NCBI GenBank assembly: GCA_945957405.1
Contig: CAMFLL010000006.1
Location: 1-49,230 of the forward strand
Length of the DNA stretch: 49,230 nt
DNA from: an uncultured Mycolicibacterium sp.
GTDB taxonomy: Bacteria > Actinomycetota > Actinomycetes > Mycobacteriales > Mycobacteriaceae
Reading direction: 5' to 3'
The translations under genes and the position numbers were made by a program. Below are positions 1-8,242 of the stretch, piece after piece. Below the pieces are notes generated by a model. The model saw only the letters and a program-made list of their open reading frames with translations, had not been told where the DNA came from and searched no databases. Every line of letters starts with the position of its first letter. Positions within the stretch are counted from its first letter, which is position 1.

Positions 1-296
1 ACATCGGCCCGTCGGATCACGTCGGCTGGCTCGACGACCGCAAGTGGGCCTACGTCCGCCTGGAAGGACGCGCCTTCGGTGATGTGCCGCTGAACCTGGA
101 GTACAAGCTCGAGGTGTGGGACTCGCCCAACTCGGCCGGTGTCATCATCGACGCCGTGCGCGCCGCCAAGATCGCGCTGGACCGCGGCATCGGCGGACCC
201 GTCGTCGCCGCGTCGGCCTACCTGATGAAGAGCCCGCCGAAGCAGCTGCCGGACGACATCGCACGCACCCAGCTCGAGACCTACATCCAGGGCTAG
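1..296 (+). CDS. ino1: Inositol-3-phosphate synthase, C-terminal end (partial)
   Basis: Only the last 97 codons are present; the reading frame is open from base 3 to the TAG at 294-296 and the 5' part lies outside the window. The stretch [20 protein letters not shown] followed by [12 protein letters not shown] matches the conserved C-terminal region of actinobacterial myo-inositol-3-phosphate synthase. This cytosolic NAD-dependent enzyme turns glucose-6-phosphate into inositol-3-phosphate, the first step towards phosphatidylinositol, PIMs and mycothiol. It is the Rv0046c position in the conserved ino1-to-leuS neighbourhood. A strong hairpin terminator follows directly. Confidence 0.93.
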   Translation, partial: IGPSDHVGWLDDRKWAYVRLEGRAFGDVPLNLEYKLEVWDSPNSAGVIIDAVRAAKIALDRGIGGPVVAASAYLMKSPPKQLPDDIARTQLETYIQG

Positions 297-315
297 TCGC
301 TGCCTCCTTCTTCTG

Positions 316-382
316 CGCCGAGACTGCGGTGGTTGCGAGATTCCGTCGAGAATCCCGCACTCCCCGCAGTCTCGGCGTTTTT
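316..382 (+). terminator. Intrinsic terminator of ino1
   Basis: A perfect 14-bp inverted repeat (CGCCGAGACTGCGG at 316-329 and its complement at 364-377) is followed by five T residues at 378-382. Inside the loop a second, nearly perfect 9-bp stem can form, so the whole is a long hairpin. The T run ends one base before the -10 hexamer of the next gene. Confidence 0.85.
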
Positions 383-383
383 A

Positions 384-389
384 TAGGCT
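384..389 (+). promoter_or_regulatory. -10 element (TAGGCT), leaderless start at 396
   Basis: TAGGCT fits the mycobacterial TANNNT -10 rule and lies 6 nt before the GTG at 396, so the transcript would begin at or next to the start codon. It almost touches the T run of the ino1 terminator. Confidence 0.5.
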
Positions 390-395
390 CAGCTC

Positions 396-1301
396 GTGGT
401 CAACCCGGACATCTCCGACGACGATTTGCTCAACCTCGACGAATTCGCACTGCTGCCGGAGAACGCCGAACAGGCCGGTGTCACCGGTCCCCTACCCTCG
501 GTGCGGCGCGTGGAATCCGGTCCGATCAGCGCCATCTCATGGCGTGACGCCAGCCCGCGCGTGGTGTTCCTGCATGGCGGCGGGCAGAACGCGCACACCT
601 GGGACACCGTCATCCTGGGCCTGGGCGTACCCGCACTCGCGGTCGATCTGCCCGGCCACGGCCGCTCAGCGTGGCGCGAGGACGGCGACTACGGCCCCAA
701 GGAAAGCGCCGCGACGCTCACTCCCCTGCTGCGTCAATGGGCGCCCGACGCCGATCTGGTGGTCGGCATGTCACTGGGTGGGCTGACGGCCCTGCGCATC
801 GCCGCCACCGCACCCGACCTGGTGCCCGCGTTGGTGCTCGTCGATGTCACACCGTCGGCACCTGAACGCCACGAACAGATGACCAAGGCCCAACTGGGCG
901 CCGTCGCGCTTGTCCAGGGTGAACGAACCTTCCCCAGCTTCGCCGACATGCTGGACGTCACCGTCGCCGCGGCGCCACATCGCGACCGTAATTCACTGCG
1001 CCGCGGCGTCTTTCACAATTCCAAACAGCTCGACGACGGTACCTGGACGTGGCGCTACGATTCGTTCCGCAAGGGTGACGGCTTCTCGGGACTGTGGGAG
1101 GACGTCCCGACTATCACGATGCCGACCACGCTGGTGCGGGGCGCCAACTCATTCTTCGTCAACGACCAGGACGCCGCCGAGTTCGCCGAGCAGGCGCCCG
1201 GATTCCAGGCGACCATCGTCGTCGCCGACGCCGGCCACTCGGTACAGGGTGACCAGCCGCGGCGGCTCGTCGAGATCCTGCGCGACGTGCTAGCCCCCTG
1301 A
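396..1301 (+). CDS. Alpha/beta-hydrolase (esterase), Rv0045c-like
   Basis: This is a 301-aa alpha/beta-hydrolase. An oxyanion-type loop HGGGQNAHTW lies near residues 60-69, the nucleophile elbow GMSLGG places the serine at residue 126, and the C-terminal DAGHSVQGDQP supplies the catalytic histidine. An acid is likely in the NDQDAAEF segment after the sixth strand. Length and position next to ino1 match M. tuberculosis Rv0045c, known as an esterase for short acyl chains; the natural substrate cannot be told from sequence. No signal peptide is visible, so it is probably cytosolic. The GTG start is chosen because a -10 hexamer sits 6 nt upstream. Confidence 0.88.
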   Translation: MVNPDISDDDLLNLDEFALLPENAEQAGVTGPLPSVRRVESGPISAISWRDASPRVVFLHGGGQNAHTWDTVILGLGVPALAVDLPGHGRSAWREDGDYGPKESAATLTPLLRQWAPDADLVVGMSLGGLTALRIAATAPDLVPALVLVDVTPSAPERHEQMTKAQLGAVALVQGERTFPSFADMLDVTVAAAPHRDRNSLRRGVFHNSKQLDDGTWTWRYDSFRKGDGFSGLWEDVPTITMPTTLVRGANSFFVNDQDAAEFAEQAPGFQATIVVADAGHSVQGDQPRRLVEILRDVLAP

Positions 1302-1306
1302 ATCCC

Positions 1307-1350
1307 GTTCCCAGCTGTTTACCTGCTGATCCACAGCTGCTTGCCAGACT
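1307..1350 (+). repeat. Tandem 11-bp direct repeats, PHO-box-like, upstream of phoX
   Basis: Consecutive 11-mers read GTTCCCAGCTG, TTTACCTGCTG and ATCCACAGCTG, each matching the first at 8 of 11 positions, then a weaker fourth unit CTTGCCAGACT. They end 4 bp before a TAGGTT -10 hexamer at 1355-1360. Actinobacterial PHO boxes are built from 11-bp direct repeats beginning GTTCACC, so an activator site for a PhoP/RegX3-type regulator is likely, though this is inferred. Confidence 0.5.
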
Positions 1351-1354
1351 CCCG

Positions 1355-1360
1355 TAGGTT
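1355..1360 (+). promoter_or_regulatory. -10 element of the phoX promoter
   Basis: TAGGTT (TANNNT class) lies just after the 11-bp repeats, which would cover the -35 area as expected for an activated promoter. It gives a leader of about 50 nt containing the GGAAGGA ribosome-binding site at about 1399-1405. Confidence 0.4.
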
Positions 1361-1416
1361 TCCGCCGTACCGGCCCCAGCCCCGCCGGTGCTCCGCTCGG
1401 AAGGAAACCTGCTTTG

Positions 1417-3495
1417 ATGGCGCTCAAGCCGCTGAACCTGTTCGTGACGCATCATGGCCGCTCGTCTCGCCAGCATGTGACGTGCCGCTACCGCTGCGGC
1501 GACGCATGCTCCCAGCCGGTCCCCAACACCAGCGCCAATGAGTACTTCGGAGATATTGCACGGCAAGCACTTTCGCGGCGGTCCATGCTGCGCGCCGCCG
1601 GTGTGACAGTGCTGGCGGTCGGATCGGGAACGGCGTTGGCGGCCTGCGCAGGTGAGCAGACCGAGAACGGGGCCGCCTCGTCGACGAGCACCACAGCCGC
1701 TGAGCCGCAGCCGCGCCCCGGCATGAACTTCGCCGCGGTGGCACCCAACAGCGAGGACGTCGTGGTGATCCCGGACGGGTACCGGCAGGCCGTCGTGATC
1801 AGCTGGGGTGATCCCGTGCTGCCAGGCGCGCCGGCCTTCGACGTCAAGGCGCAGACAGCGGCGGCCCAGCGCCAGCAGTTCGGTTTCAACAACGACTTCG
1901 CCGGCCTACTTCCGATCGACGGTCAGCCCAACCGTTTCCTGTTGGTGGTCAACCACGAGTACACCACCGAGCAGTTCATGCATCACGGCTACAACGCGGA
2001 CCGGCCGACCCGCGAACAGTTCGACATCGGCGTTGCCGCCCACGGCCTCTCGGTGGTCGAGGTGGAGCGCACACCCGAAGGTCTCAAGCCCGTGATGGGC
2101 CGCTACAACCGCCGCATCACCGCCGACAGTCCGTTCACTCTGACCGGGCCGGCTGCAGGCAGCGACTTCGTCAAGACCGCGGTCGATCCGTCGGGTCGCA
2201 CCGTGCTGGGCACTGTCAACAACTGCTCGGGTGGCGTGACACCTTGGGGCACAGTTCTTTCCGGAGAGGAGAACTTCAACTCCTACTTCGGCGGCGCCGA
2301 GGGTGGCGCACCGGCCAGCCCGGTCGTCGCCGATCAGCTGAAACGCTACGGCGTGAAAATCGAACCGACCGAGCGCAAATGGGAGACTTTCGACCCGCGG
2401 TTCGACGTGATCGCCGCACCGAACGAGGTCAACCGGTTCGGCTACGTCATCGAACTCAACCCGTGGGATCCGGCGTCCACACCCGTGAAACACAGCGCAC
2501 TGGGCCGGTTCAAGCACGAGGCCGCCAACATCTATGTCACCGACGACGGCACCGTGGTGGCCTACAGCGGGGACGACGAACGCTTCGACTACATGTACAA
2601 GTTCGTCTCAGCCAAGAAGATGCTGCCCGGCCGCGAACCCGCCGCGATGGCGCACAACATGACCCTGCTCGACGAGGGCACGCTGTATGTCGCCACGCTG
2701 TCCAGTGACATTCCCGCCGTTGAGATCGACGGCTCTGGCACGCTGCCGGCCAAGGGTTCGTTCAGCGGCACCGGTAAGTGGCTCCCGATCCTGCGGTCAG
2801 GGCCCGACGGCGCCGGCCAGTCGCTGGTCGCCGGGGTGAGCGCCCAGGAAGCCGCGGTGTTCACCCGGTTCGCCGCGGACAAGGCCGGCGCCACCAAGAT
2901 GGACCGGCCGGAGGACTTCGAGGCCAATCCCGCAACCGGCAAAGTGTATGTGGCACTGACGAACAACGACGAGCGCGGCGCCGACGGGCAAGCGGGTCCC
3001 GACGCCGCCAACCCGCGCAACGACAACAAGAGCGGGCAGGTGCTGGAAATCACCGACGACCATGCCGGTACCGCGTTTACCTGGGATCTGCTGCTGGTCT
3101 GCGGCGACCCGGCCGCCGCCGACACCTACTACGGCGGCTTCGACAAGACGCAGGTGAGTCCGATCTCGTGCCCGGACAACCTGGCTTTCGACAGCCACAA
3201 CCTGTGGATCTCCACCGACGGTAACGCGCTGGACTCCAACGACGGGTTGTTCGCGGTGGCCCTCGACGGGCCCACCCGGGGCGAGGTCAAACAGTTCCTC
3301 ACGGTGCCGCTGGGTGCGGAGACATGCGGTCCCGTGATCACTGACGACTTGGTCACGGTCTGCGTGCAACACCCCGGCGAGAACGACGACAACAGCATCG
3401 ACGATCCGCTGTCGCGTTGGCCCGAGGGTGACAACGGCACCGCCCGGCCGTCGGTGGTGGCGGTGTGGCGGGACGGTGGAGCGATCGGGGTCTGA
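1417..3495 (+). CDS. PhoX family phosphatase (DUF839), Tat-exported
   Basis: This is a 692-aa protein of the PhoX/DUF839 family, calcium/iron-dependent alkaline phosphatases that release phosphate from organic esters outside the membrane. Near residues 50-75 lies the twin-arginine motif SRRSMLRAAG, a hydrophobic stretch and LAAC, which could be a lipobox. About 50 residues precede this signal, an extension common in this family. The body carries family blocks such as GGVTPWGTVLSGEEN and VVNHEYTTEQ. ATG 1417 is chosen over TTG 1414 for its spacing from GGAAGGA. It stands alone between the hydrolase and the LLM oxidoreductase, places that are adjacent in M. tuberculosis, so it appears to be an insertion into the conserved block. 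The upstream repeats suggest control by phosphate. Confidence 0.87.
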   Translation: MALKPLNLFVTHHGRSSRQHVTCRYRCGDACSQPVPNTSANEYFGDIARQALSRRSMLRAAGVTVLAVGSGTALAACAGEQTENGAASSTSTTAAEPQPRPGMNFAAVAPNSEDVVVIPDGYRQAVVISWGDPVLPGAPAFDVKAQTAAAQRQQFGFNNDFAGLLPIDGQPNRFLLVVNHEYTTEQFMHHGYNADRPTREQFDIGVAAHGLSVVEVERTPEGLKPVMGRYNRRITADSPFTLTGPAAGSDFVKTAVDPSGRTVLGTVNNCSGGVTPWGTVLSGEENFNSYFGGAEGGAPASPVVADQLKRYGVKIEPTERKWETFDPRFDVIAAPNEVNRFGYVIELNPWDPASTPVKHSALGRFKHEAANIYVTDDGTVVAYSGDDERFDYMYKFVSAKKMLPGREPAAMAHNMTLLDEGTLYVATLSSDIPAVEIDGSGTLPAKGSFSGTGKWLPILRSGPDGAGQSLVAGVSAQEAAVFTRFAADKAGATKMDRPEDFEANPATGKVYVALTNNDERGADGQAGPDAANPRNDNKSGQVLEITDDHAGTAFTWDLLLVCGDPAAADTYYGGFDKTQVSPISCPDNLAFDSHNLWISTDGNALDSNDGLFAVALDGPTRGEVKQFLTVPLGAETCGPVITDDLVTVCVQHPGENDDNSIDDPLSRWPEGDNGTARPSVVAVWRDGGAIGV

Positions 3496-3631
3496 CCCTC
3501 CCCGAGTTGACGATGGGCCGAGGGACGAGGCCAGGAGGAGGGAGCAGTAGACCGGGCCCGGCTTTACAGTCGACGGCCCACCTGTTCGGTCGCGTATGCC
3601 TGTTATGAGTGTCCGGGGGGCGCGGGCGACT

Positions 3632-3637
3632 TAACCT
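3632..3637 (+). promoter_or_regulatory. -10 element (TAACCT), leaderless start at 3644
   Basis: TAACCT is 6 nt upstream of GTG 3644 and no Shine-Dalgarno sequence is needed. The rest of the 148-bp gap after phoX holds no gene; it contains the palindrome CCGGGCCCGG at 3552-3561. Confidence 0.45.
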
Positions 3638-3643
3638 TTCGGA

Positions 3644-4450
3644 GTGACGTTCCCGATCCGGATCGGGGTGCAGCTGCAACCCCAACATGCGCCCGACTAC
3701 GCCGACATCCGCGATGCGGTCCGACGCTGTGAGGACATGGGCGTCGACATCGCGTTCAACTGGGATCACTTCTTCCCGCTCTACGGCGATCCCGAGGGTG
3801 CGCATTTCGAATGCTGGACCATGCTGGGCGCGTGGGCCGAGCAGACGTCGCGGATCGAGATCGGCGCGCTGGTCAGCTGTAACTCGTACCGGAACCCCGA
3901 ACTGCTGGCCGACATGGCGCGCACCGTCGACCACATCTCCGGCGGACGGCTGATTCTTGGCATCGGGTCCGGTTGGAAGCAGAAGGATTACGACGAATAC
4001 GGCTACGATTTCGGCACCGCCGGCAGCCGGCTGGACGACCTCGCGGCGGCCTTACCGCGCATCGTGTCGCGGCTCGCGAAGCTGAACCCCGCACCCACGC
4101 GCGATATCCCGATCCTCATCGGCGGCCAGGGCGAGAAGAAGACCCTCCGCCTGGTGGCCGAGTACGGCCACATGTGGCACGGCTTCACCAACACCGAGAC
4201 CTATCCCGGCAAGGCGGAGGTTCTTGCCGGGCACTGCGAGGCTGTCGGCCGCGATCCCGCGACCATCGAGCGATCTGCCGGCGTGGAGAACGCGTCGGGC
4301 GTCGCCCGCGGTGAGGGTGTCACCACTCTCATCGCCAATGCCGAGGCCCTGACCCAACTGGGCGTCACACTTCTGACCGTCGGGTGCAACGGGCCCGACT
4401 ACGACCTGAGCGCGGCCGAGGCACTGTGCCGCTGGCGCGACGGCCGATGA
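3644..4450 (+). CDS. LLM-class F420-dependent oxidoreductase, Rv0044c-like
   Basis: This is a 268-aa bacterial luciferase-like monooxygenase-fold protein. The N-terminal strand IRIGVQLQPQHAPDY, the RIEIGALVSCNSYRNPELLADMARTVDHISGGRL core and LGIGSGWKQKDYDEYGYDF are typical of mycobacterial F420-dependent oxidoreductases. Such enzymes move hydride between F420 and a small organic substrate in the cytosol; the substrate is unknown. It matches Rv0044c in length and position. The next gene, a GntR regulator, starts 15 nt downstream with its own ribosome-binding site, so the two are probably one operon. GTG is taken as start because of the nearby -10 hexamer. Confidence 0.88.
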   Translation: MTFPIRIGVQLQPQHAPDYADIRDAVRRCEDMGVDIAFNWDHFFPLYGDPEGAHFECWTMLGAWAEQTSRIEIGALVSCNSYRNPELLADMARTVDHISGGRLILGIGSGWKQKDYDEYGYDFGTAGSRLDDLAAALPRIVSRLAKLNPAPTRDIPILIGGQGEKKTLRLVAEYGHMWHGFTNTETYPGKAEVLAGHCEAVGRDPATIERSAGVENASGVARGEGVTTLIANAEALTQLGVTLLTVGCNGPDYDLSAAEALCRWRDGR

Positions 4451-4465
4451 CGAAAGGCATGCGCA

Positions 4466-5131
4466 ATGCCGAAGGTCTACGGGATCAAGGAGAAGGATCA
4501 GGTCGTCGCCCACGTGGTGAACCTGATCCTCACGGGCAAGCTGCGCACCGGCGACCGGATCGACCGCAATGAGATCGCGCATGACCTCGGGCTGAGCCGG
4601 GTACCGGTACAGGAGGCCGTGGTCCAGCTCGAACACGACGGCATCGTCACCACCCGCTATCACCGGGGCGCATTCGTCGAGAGTTTCGACGAGGACACAG
4701 TGCTCGAACATCACGAGCTGTACGGCCTGCTCAACGGTATTGCGTCGGCTCGCGCGGCAGCCGACCCGGCCGCACGCGCGCTGCCCAGACTGGAGGCCCT
4801 GCTGAGTCAGCTGCGGTCCCTGACCGAATCCCGGTCCTTTCAGGAGATCGCATTCGACTACCGCGGCGTGGTCAGCGAGACGTACGCCGGTCCCCGACTG
4901 CTCGCCCTGATCCGCGGCTCACAGAGTTTCATCCCACGCGCCTTCTGGGTGGCCTACGACGACAGCCACGCCGAAATGCTGAAGTTCTACGAGGCCGAGA
5001 CCGACGCGATCCGCCGGGGTGACGCCGCGGCCGCGCACGCCGCCAACGTCGAGCGTTCTACTGTGATGGCCGCGATAATGATCGCCGAGCTTCGCCGCCG
5101 CGGCGTGCTCGGCGACTTGCGCTCTCACTGA
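4466..5131 (+). CDS. GntR-family transcriptional regulator, Rv0043c-like
   Basis: This is a 221-aa regulator. Residues about 5-70 form the winged helix-turn-helix ([20 protein letters not shown] then [16 protein letters not shown]), and the remaining 150 residues form an alpha-helical FCD-like effector domain. It corresponds to Rv0043c. It follows the LLM oxidoreductase by 15 nt and precedes the fused ABC transporter by 45 nt, so it may control either; the effector is unknown. GAAAGG in front of ATG 4466 is its ribosome-binding site. Confidence 0.87.
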   Translation: MPKVYGIKEKDQVVAHVVNLILTGKLRTGDRIDRNEIAHDLGLSRVPVQEAVVQLEHDGIVTTRYHRGAFVESFDEDTVLEHHELYGLLNGIASARAAADPAARALPRLEALLSQLRSLTESRSFQEIAFDYRGVVSETYAGPRLLALIRGSQSFIPRAFWVAYDDSHAEMLKFYEAETDAIRRGDAAAAHAANVERSTVMAAIMIAELRRRGVLGDLRSH

Positions 5132-5164
5132 GCCGAAGCACCGTTTGAACCGCGCTCAGGCGGA

Positions 5165-5170
5165 TAGTTT
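5165..5170 (+). promoter_or_regulatory. -10 element (TAGTTT), leaderless start at 5177
   Basis: TAGTTT lies 6 nt before ATG 5177 and no ribosome-binding site is visible, pointing to a separate leaderless promoter for the ABC transporter genes. Confidence 0.45.
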
Positions 5171-5176
5171 CGTCGG

Positions 5177-6967
5177 ATGAGTGTCAACCCTGGACGCCGG
5201 CTGGCCCTGCTCCTGACGATGCTGCTGGGATTCAGCCTGGTGCTCGCGCCGACGGCCGCCGCCGACCAATGCGCACCGCCGGGTGTCGACAGCGCCAGCG
5301 CACTGCCGACCAACTTGGCCGCTGCGGCCAAAGGCCCCGAACAGGACAAGTACACGACGCCCAATGTGGTCCCGCTCGACTCGATCGACGTCAGCAAGCT
5401 CGGCTTGGGCACGCCCGGCACCCTGACCGTCGGCACGCTGTCCGACGCGCCGCCGAGCATCTGCATCAACGCGGCGGGGCAGTTCACCGGCTTCGACAAT
5501 GAACTGCTCAAGGCCATCGCCGGGAAGCTGGGCCTGAAAGTCAATTTCGTCGGCACCGACTTCTCCGGCCTGCTGGCCCAGGTGGCCTCGCGCCGATTCG
5601 ACGTCGGGTCGTCGTCCATCACCACCACCGACGCCCGTCGCAAGACCGTCGGTTTCACCAACGGTTACGACTTCGGCTACTTCTCGCTGGTGGTGCCGTC
5701 GGGCTCACCCATCAAGAGTTTCTCGCAGCTCGCCGCGGGGCAGCGGATCGGCGTCGTGCAGGGCACCGTTCAGGAGGCGTACGTCGTCGACAGCCTGGGC
5801 CTGGACCCGGTCAAATTCCCCGACTACAACACCGTCTACGCGAGCCTCAAGACCCGGCAGATCGACGCCTGGGTGGCGCCGTCGCAGCAGGCCGAGGGCG
5901 CCGTGCAGTCCGGCGATCCCGCACAGATCGTCGAAAACACCTTCAGCCTGGACAATTTCGTGGCCTACGCGGTGGCCAATGAGAACGCGCCCCTGATCAA
6001 CGCGCTGAACTCCGGCCTCGACGCGGTGATCGCCGACGGGACGTGGTCGAAGCTGTACGCGGACTGGGTGCCGCGGGCGTTGCCACCCGGGTGGAAGCCG
6101 GGCTCCAAAGCCGCACCGGCGCCGCAACTACCGGACTTCGCCACGATCGCGGCATCGAAGGCTGCCGGAGCCGAGCCGGGCCAGGGTGCTGCCGCACCGA
6201 AATCCACACTGTCCCAACTGAGAGACGCGTTCCTCGATTGGAATCTGTACAAGCAGGCGATCCCCGACCTGTTCAAGACCGGCCTGCCCAACACGCTGAT
6301 CCTGACGATAAGCGCCAGCATCATCGGCTTGATCATCGGGATGGTGCTGGCCGTCGCCGGCATCTCGGGATCGCGGTGGTTACGCTGGCCGGCAAGGGTT
6401 TACACCGACATCTTCCGCGGTCTGCCTGAGGTGGTGATCATCCTCGTCATCGGCCTCGGCTTCGGGCCCGTGGTCGGCGGGCTGACCGGTAACAACCCCT
6501 ATCCGCTCGGCATCGCGGCGCTGGGTCTGATGGCCGGCGCCTACGTCGGTGAGATCCTGCGGTCGGGTATCCAGAGTGTCGAAGCGGGCCAACTGGAGGC
6601 CTCACGGGCGCTGGGGTTCAGCTATCCGTCGTCTATGCGGTTGGTGGTGATCCCCCAGGGCGTGCGGCGCGTGCTGCCTGCATTGGTCAACCAGTTCATC
6701 TCGCTGCTGAAGGCTTCGTCGCTGGTGTACTTCCTCGGCCTGATCGCCAGCCAGCGCGAGCTGTTCCAGGTGGGCCGGGATCTGAACGCCCAGACCGGAA
6801 ACCTGTCGCCGCTGGTGGCCGCCGGGTTGTTCTACCTGGCGCTGACGATCCCGCTGACACACCTGGTCAACTACATCGACGGCCGACTGCGGCGCGGCCG
6901 GACGTCCACCGAAGCCGAAGACCCTCTGGGGCCGGCCAACCCCGCAGCGACCCAGGAGATGGTGTGA
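5177..6967 (+). CDS. Amino-acid ABC transporter, substrate-binding protein fused to permease
   Basis: This is a 596-aa two-domain protein. Residues 1-30 are a Sec signal peptide ending near PTAAADQ. Residues about 80-300 are a family 3 solute-binding domain (GTLTVGTLSDAPPSICINAA, FTGFDNELLKAIA, ASRRFDVGSSSITTTDARR). A low-complexity linker of about 55 residues leads to a membrane domain from about 355 with roughly five helices and the EAA-type loop EASRALGFSYPSSMRLVVIP that docks the ATPase. This is the glutamine/polar amino-acid uptake type, with the binding protein tethered to the permease. The ATPase gene follows with a 1-nt overlap. The position between the GntR and MarR genes is an insertion relative to M. 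tuberculosis. The specific amino acid is not known. Confidence 0.88.
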   Translation: MSVNPGRRLALLLTMLLGFSLVLAPTAAADQCAPPGVDSASALPTNLAAAAKGPEQDKYTTPNVVPLDSIDVSKLGLGTPGTLTVGTLSDAPPSICINAAGQFTGFDNELLKAIAGKLGLKVNFVGTDFSGLLAQVASRRFDVGSSSITTTDARRKTVGFTNGYDFGYFSLVVPSGSPIKSFSQLAAGQRIGVVQGTVQEAYVVDSLGLDPVKFPDYNTVYASLKTRQIDAWVAPSQQAEGAVQSGDPAQIVENTFSLDNFVAYAVANENAPLINALNSGLDAVIADGTWSKLYADWVPRALPPGWKPGSKAAPAPQLPDFATIAASKAAGAEPGQGAAAPKSTLSQLRDAFLDWNLYKQAIPDLFKTGLPNTLILTISASIIGLIIGMVLAVAGISGSRWLRWPARVYTDIFRGLPEVVIILVIGLGFGPVVGGLTGNNPYPLGIAALGLMAGAYVGEILRSGIQSVEAGQLEASRALGFSYPSSMRLVVIPQGVRRVLPALVNQFISLLKASSLVYFLGLIASQRELFQVGRDLNAQTGNLSPLVAAGLFYLALTIPLTHLVNYIDGRLRRGRTSTEAEDPLGPANPAATQEMV

Positions 6968-7713
6968 TGGCCGAGAAGACGGCGGTGGATCCGGTTTCGT
7001 TGGCAGGCAAGGATATTCATCTTGCTTTCGGCCCCAACAAGGTGCTGCGCGGCGTCGACATCGACGTACCCGCCGGCAGTTCCGCGGCCGTCATCGGCCC
7101 ATCGGGGTCCGGAAAGTCGACGTTGCTGCGCACGTTGAACCGGCTCTACGAGCCCGATCAGGGCGACATCCTGCTCGACGGTCGATCGGTGCTCAAGGAC
7201 GACCCCGACAAACTGCGACAGCGCATCGGAATGGTTTTCCAGCAGTTCAACCTGTTCCCACACAAGAGCGTGCTGGACAACGTCACGCTCGGCCCGCGCA
7301 AGCTCAAAGGGCTGTCGGCCGAGGCCGCCCGCGATCTGGCGCTAGCCCAGCTCGAGCGGGTTGGCCTGCGGCACAAGGCGGATGTACGCCCCGGCACCTT
7401 GTCCGGTGGGCAACAGCAGCGCGTGGCGATCGCGCGGGCGCTGGCCATGTCGCCACAGGTGATGTTTTTCGACGAGGCGACCTCGGCGCTGGACCCCGAG
7501 CTGGTCAAAGGCATCCTGGCGCTGATCGCCGAACTGGGCGCTGACGGGATGACGATGGTGGTGGTGACTCACGAGATGGGCTTTGCGCGCTCGGCCGCCG
7601 ACGCGGTGGTGTTCATGGATCACGGTCAGGTGGTGGAGTCCGGTCCACCGGAGCGGATCTTCGAGGCCGCCGAGACCGATCGCCTGCAGCGTTTCCTGTC
7701 CCAGGTGCTCTAG
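6967..7713 (+). CDS. Amino-acid ABC transporter ATP-binding protein
   Basis: This is a 248-aa ABC ATPase of the polar amino-acid (GlnQ-like) subfamily. Walker A is GPSGSGKST, the Q-loop is FQQFNLFPH, the signature is LSGGQQQR, Walker B is VMFFDEATSALD and the switch histidine is in VVVTHEMGFA. It powers the fused binding-protein/permease encoded just upstream, sharing the bases TGATG. The ribosome-binding site AGGAG lies inside the upstream gene, so the two are translationally coupled. ATG 6967 is preferred over GTG 6964. Confidence 0.92.
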   Translation: MAEKTAVDPVSLAGKDIHLAFGPNKVLRGVDIDVPAGSSAAVIGPSGSGKSTLLRTLNRLYEPDQGDILLDGRSVLKDDPDKLRQRIGMVFQQFNLFPHKSVLDNVTLGPRKLKGLSAEAARDLALAQLERVGLRHKADVRPGTLSGGQQQRVAIARALAMSPQVMFFDEATSALDPELVKGILALIAELGADGMTMVVVTHEMGFARSAADAVVFMDHGQVVESGPPERIFEAAETDRLQRFLSQVL

Positions 7714-7740
7714 ATTGCCCAAAATTGTCGAGCCTGCATG

Positions 7741-7757
7741 CTGTCAGGCGCTGACAG
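7741..7757. promoter_or_regulatory. Palindrome, candidate MarR operator
   Basis: CTGTCAG-GCG-CTGACAG is a perfect 7-bp inverted repeat with a 3-bp spacer. It lies just upstream of the -10 hexamer TAGACT (7760-7765), where a bound MarR dimer would block RNA polymerase. Self-repression is the simplest reading. Confidence 0.55.
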
Positions 7758-7759
7758 GT

Positions 7760-7765
7760 TAGACT
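7760..7765 (+). promoter_or_regulatory. -10 element (TAGACT), leaderless start at 7774
   Basis: TAGACT precedes ATG 7774 by 8 nt with no Shine-Dalgarno sequence. It argues against the longer reading frame from ATG 7738, whose extra 12 codons would encode the operator and promoter. Confidence 0.5.
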
Positions 7766-7773
7766 GGCGAACT

Positions 7774-8229
7774 ATGGCAGAAAGCGAAGCCACCGTGACT
7801 GAGGTGACCGAGCTTGCGGAGGGTCTGCATCGAACGCTGTCCAAGTTGTTCTCGATCCTGCGGCGCGGTGATGCGAATCCCGACGCCGCAGGTGACCTGA
7901 CGCTGGCACAGCTGTCCATCCTGGTCACCTTGTTGAACCAGGGTCCGATCCGGATGACCGAACTCGCAGCTCATGAGCGCGTCCGTACTCCAACGACCAC
8001 GGTCGCGATCCGACGGCTGGAGAAGCTCGGCTTGGTGAAGCGGACCAAGGATCCGTCGGATCTGCGGGCGGTGCTGGTCGAGATCACCCCGAAGGGTCAC
8101 GCCGAACACCAGGAGGCGCTGGCGCACCGGCGGGCCCAGTTGGCGAATATGCTGAGCCAGCTCAGCCCTGAGGATCTCGAGACGCTCGAGGCCGCGTTGG
8201 GACCGCTGGGGCGGCTTGCGGGCGACTAG
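7774..8229 (+). CDS. MarR-family transcriptional regulator, Rv0042c-like
   Basis: This is a 151-aa MarR regulator. The winged helix spans about residues 45-105 (LTLAQLSILVTLLNQGPIRM, TELAAHERVRTPTTTVAIRR, the wing KDPSDLRAVLVEITPKG), flanked by helices for dimerisation. It corresponds to Rv0042c, which in M. tuberculosis borders leuS; here two more genes lie between. The palindrome in its promoter suggests autoregulation. Whether it also controls the upstream ABC transporter or the convergent glucosylglycerate hydrolase gene, whose stop is 14 nt away, cannot be told. Confidence 0.88.
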   Translation: MAESEATVTEVTELAEGLHRTLSKLFSILRRGDANPDAAGDLTLAQLSILVTLLNQGPIRMTELAAHERVRTPTTTVAIRRLEKLGLVKRTKDPSDLRAVLVEITPKGHAEHQEALAHRRAQLANMLSQLSPEDLETLEAALGPLGRLAGD

Positions 8230-8242
8230 CCGCAATCAGGGT

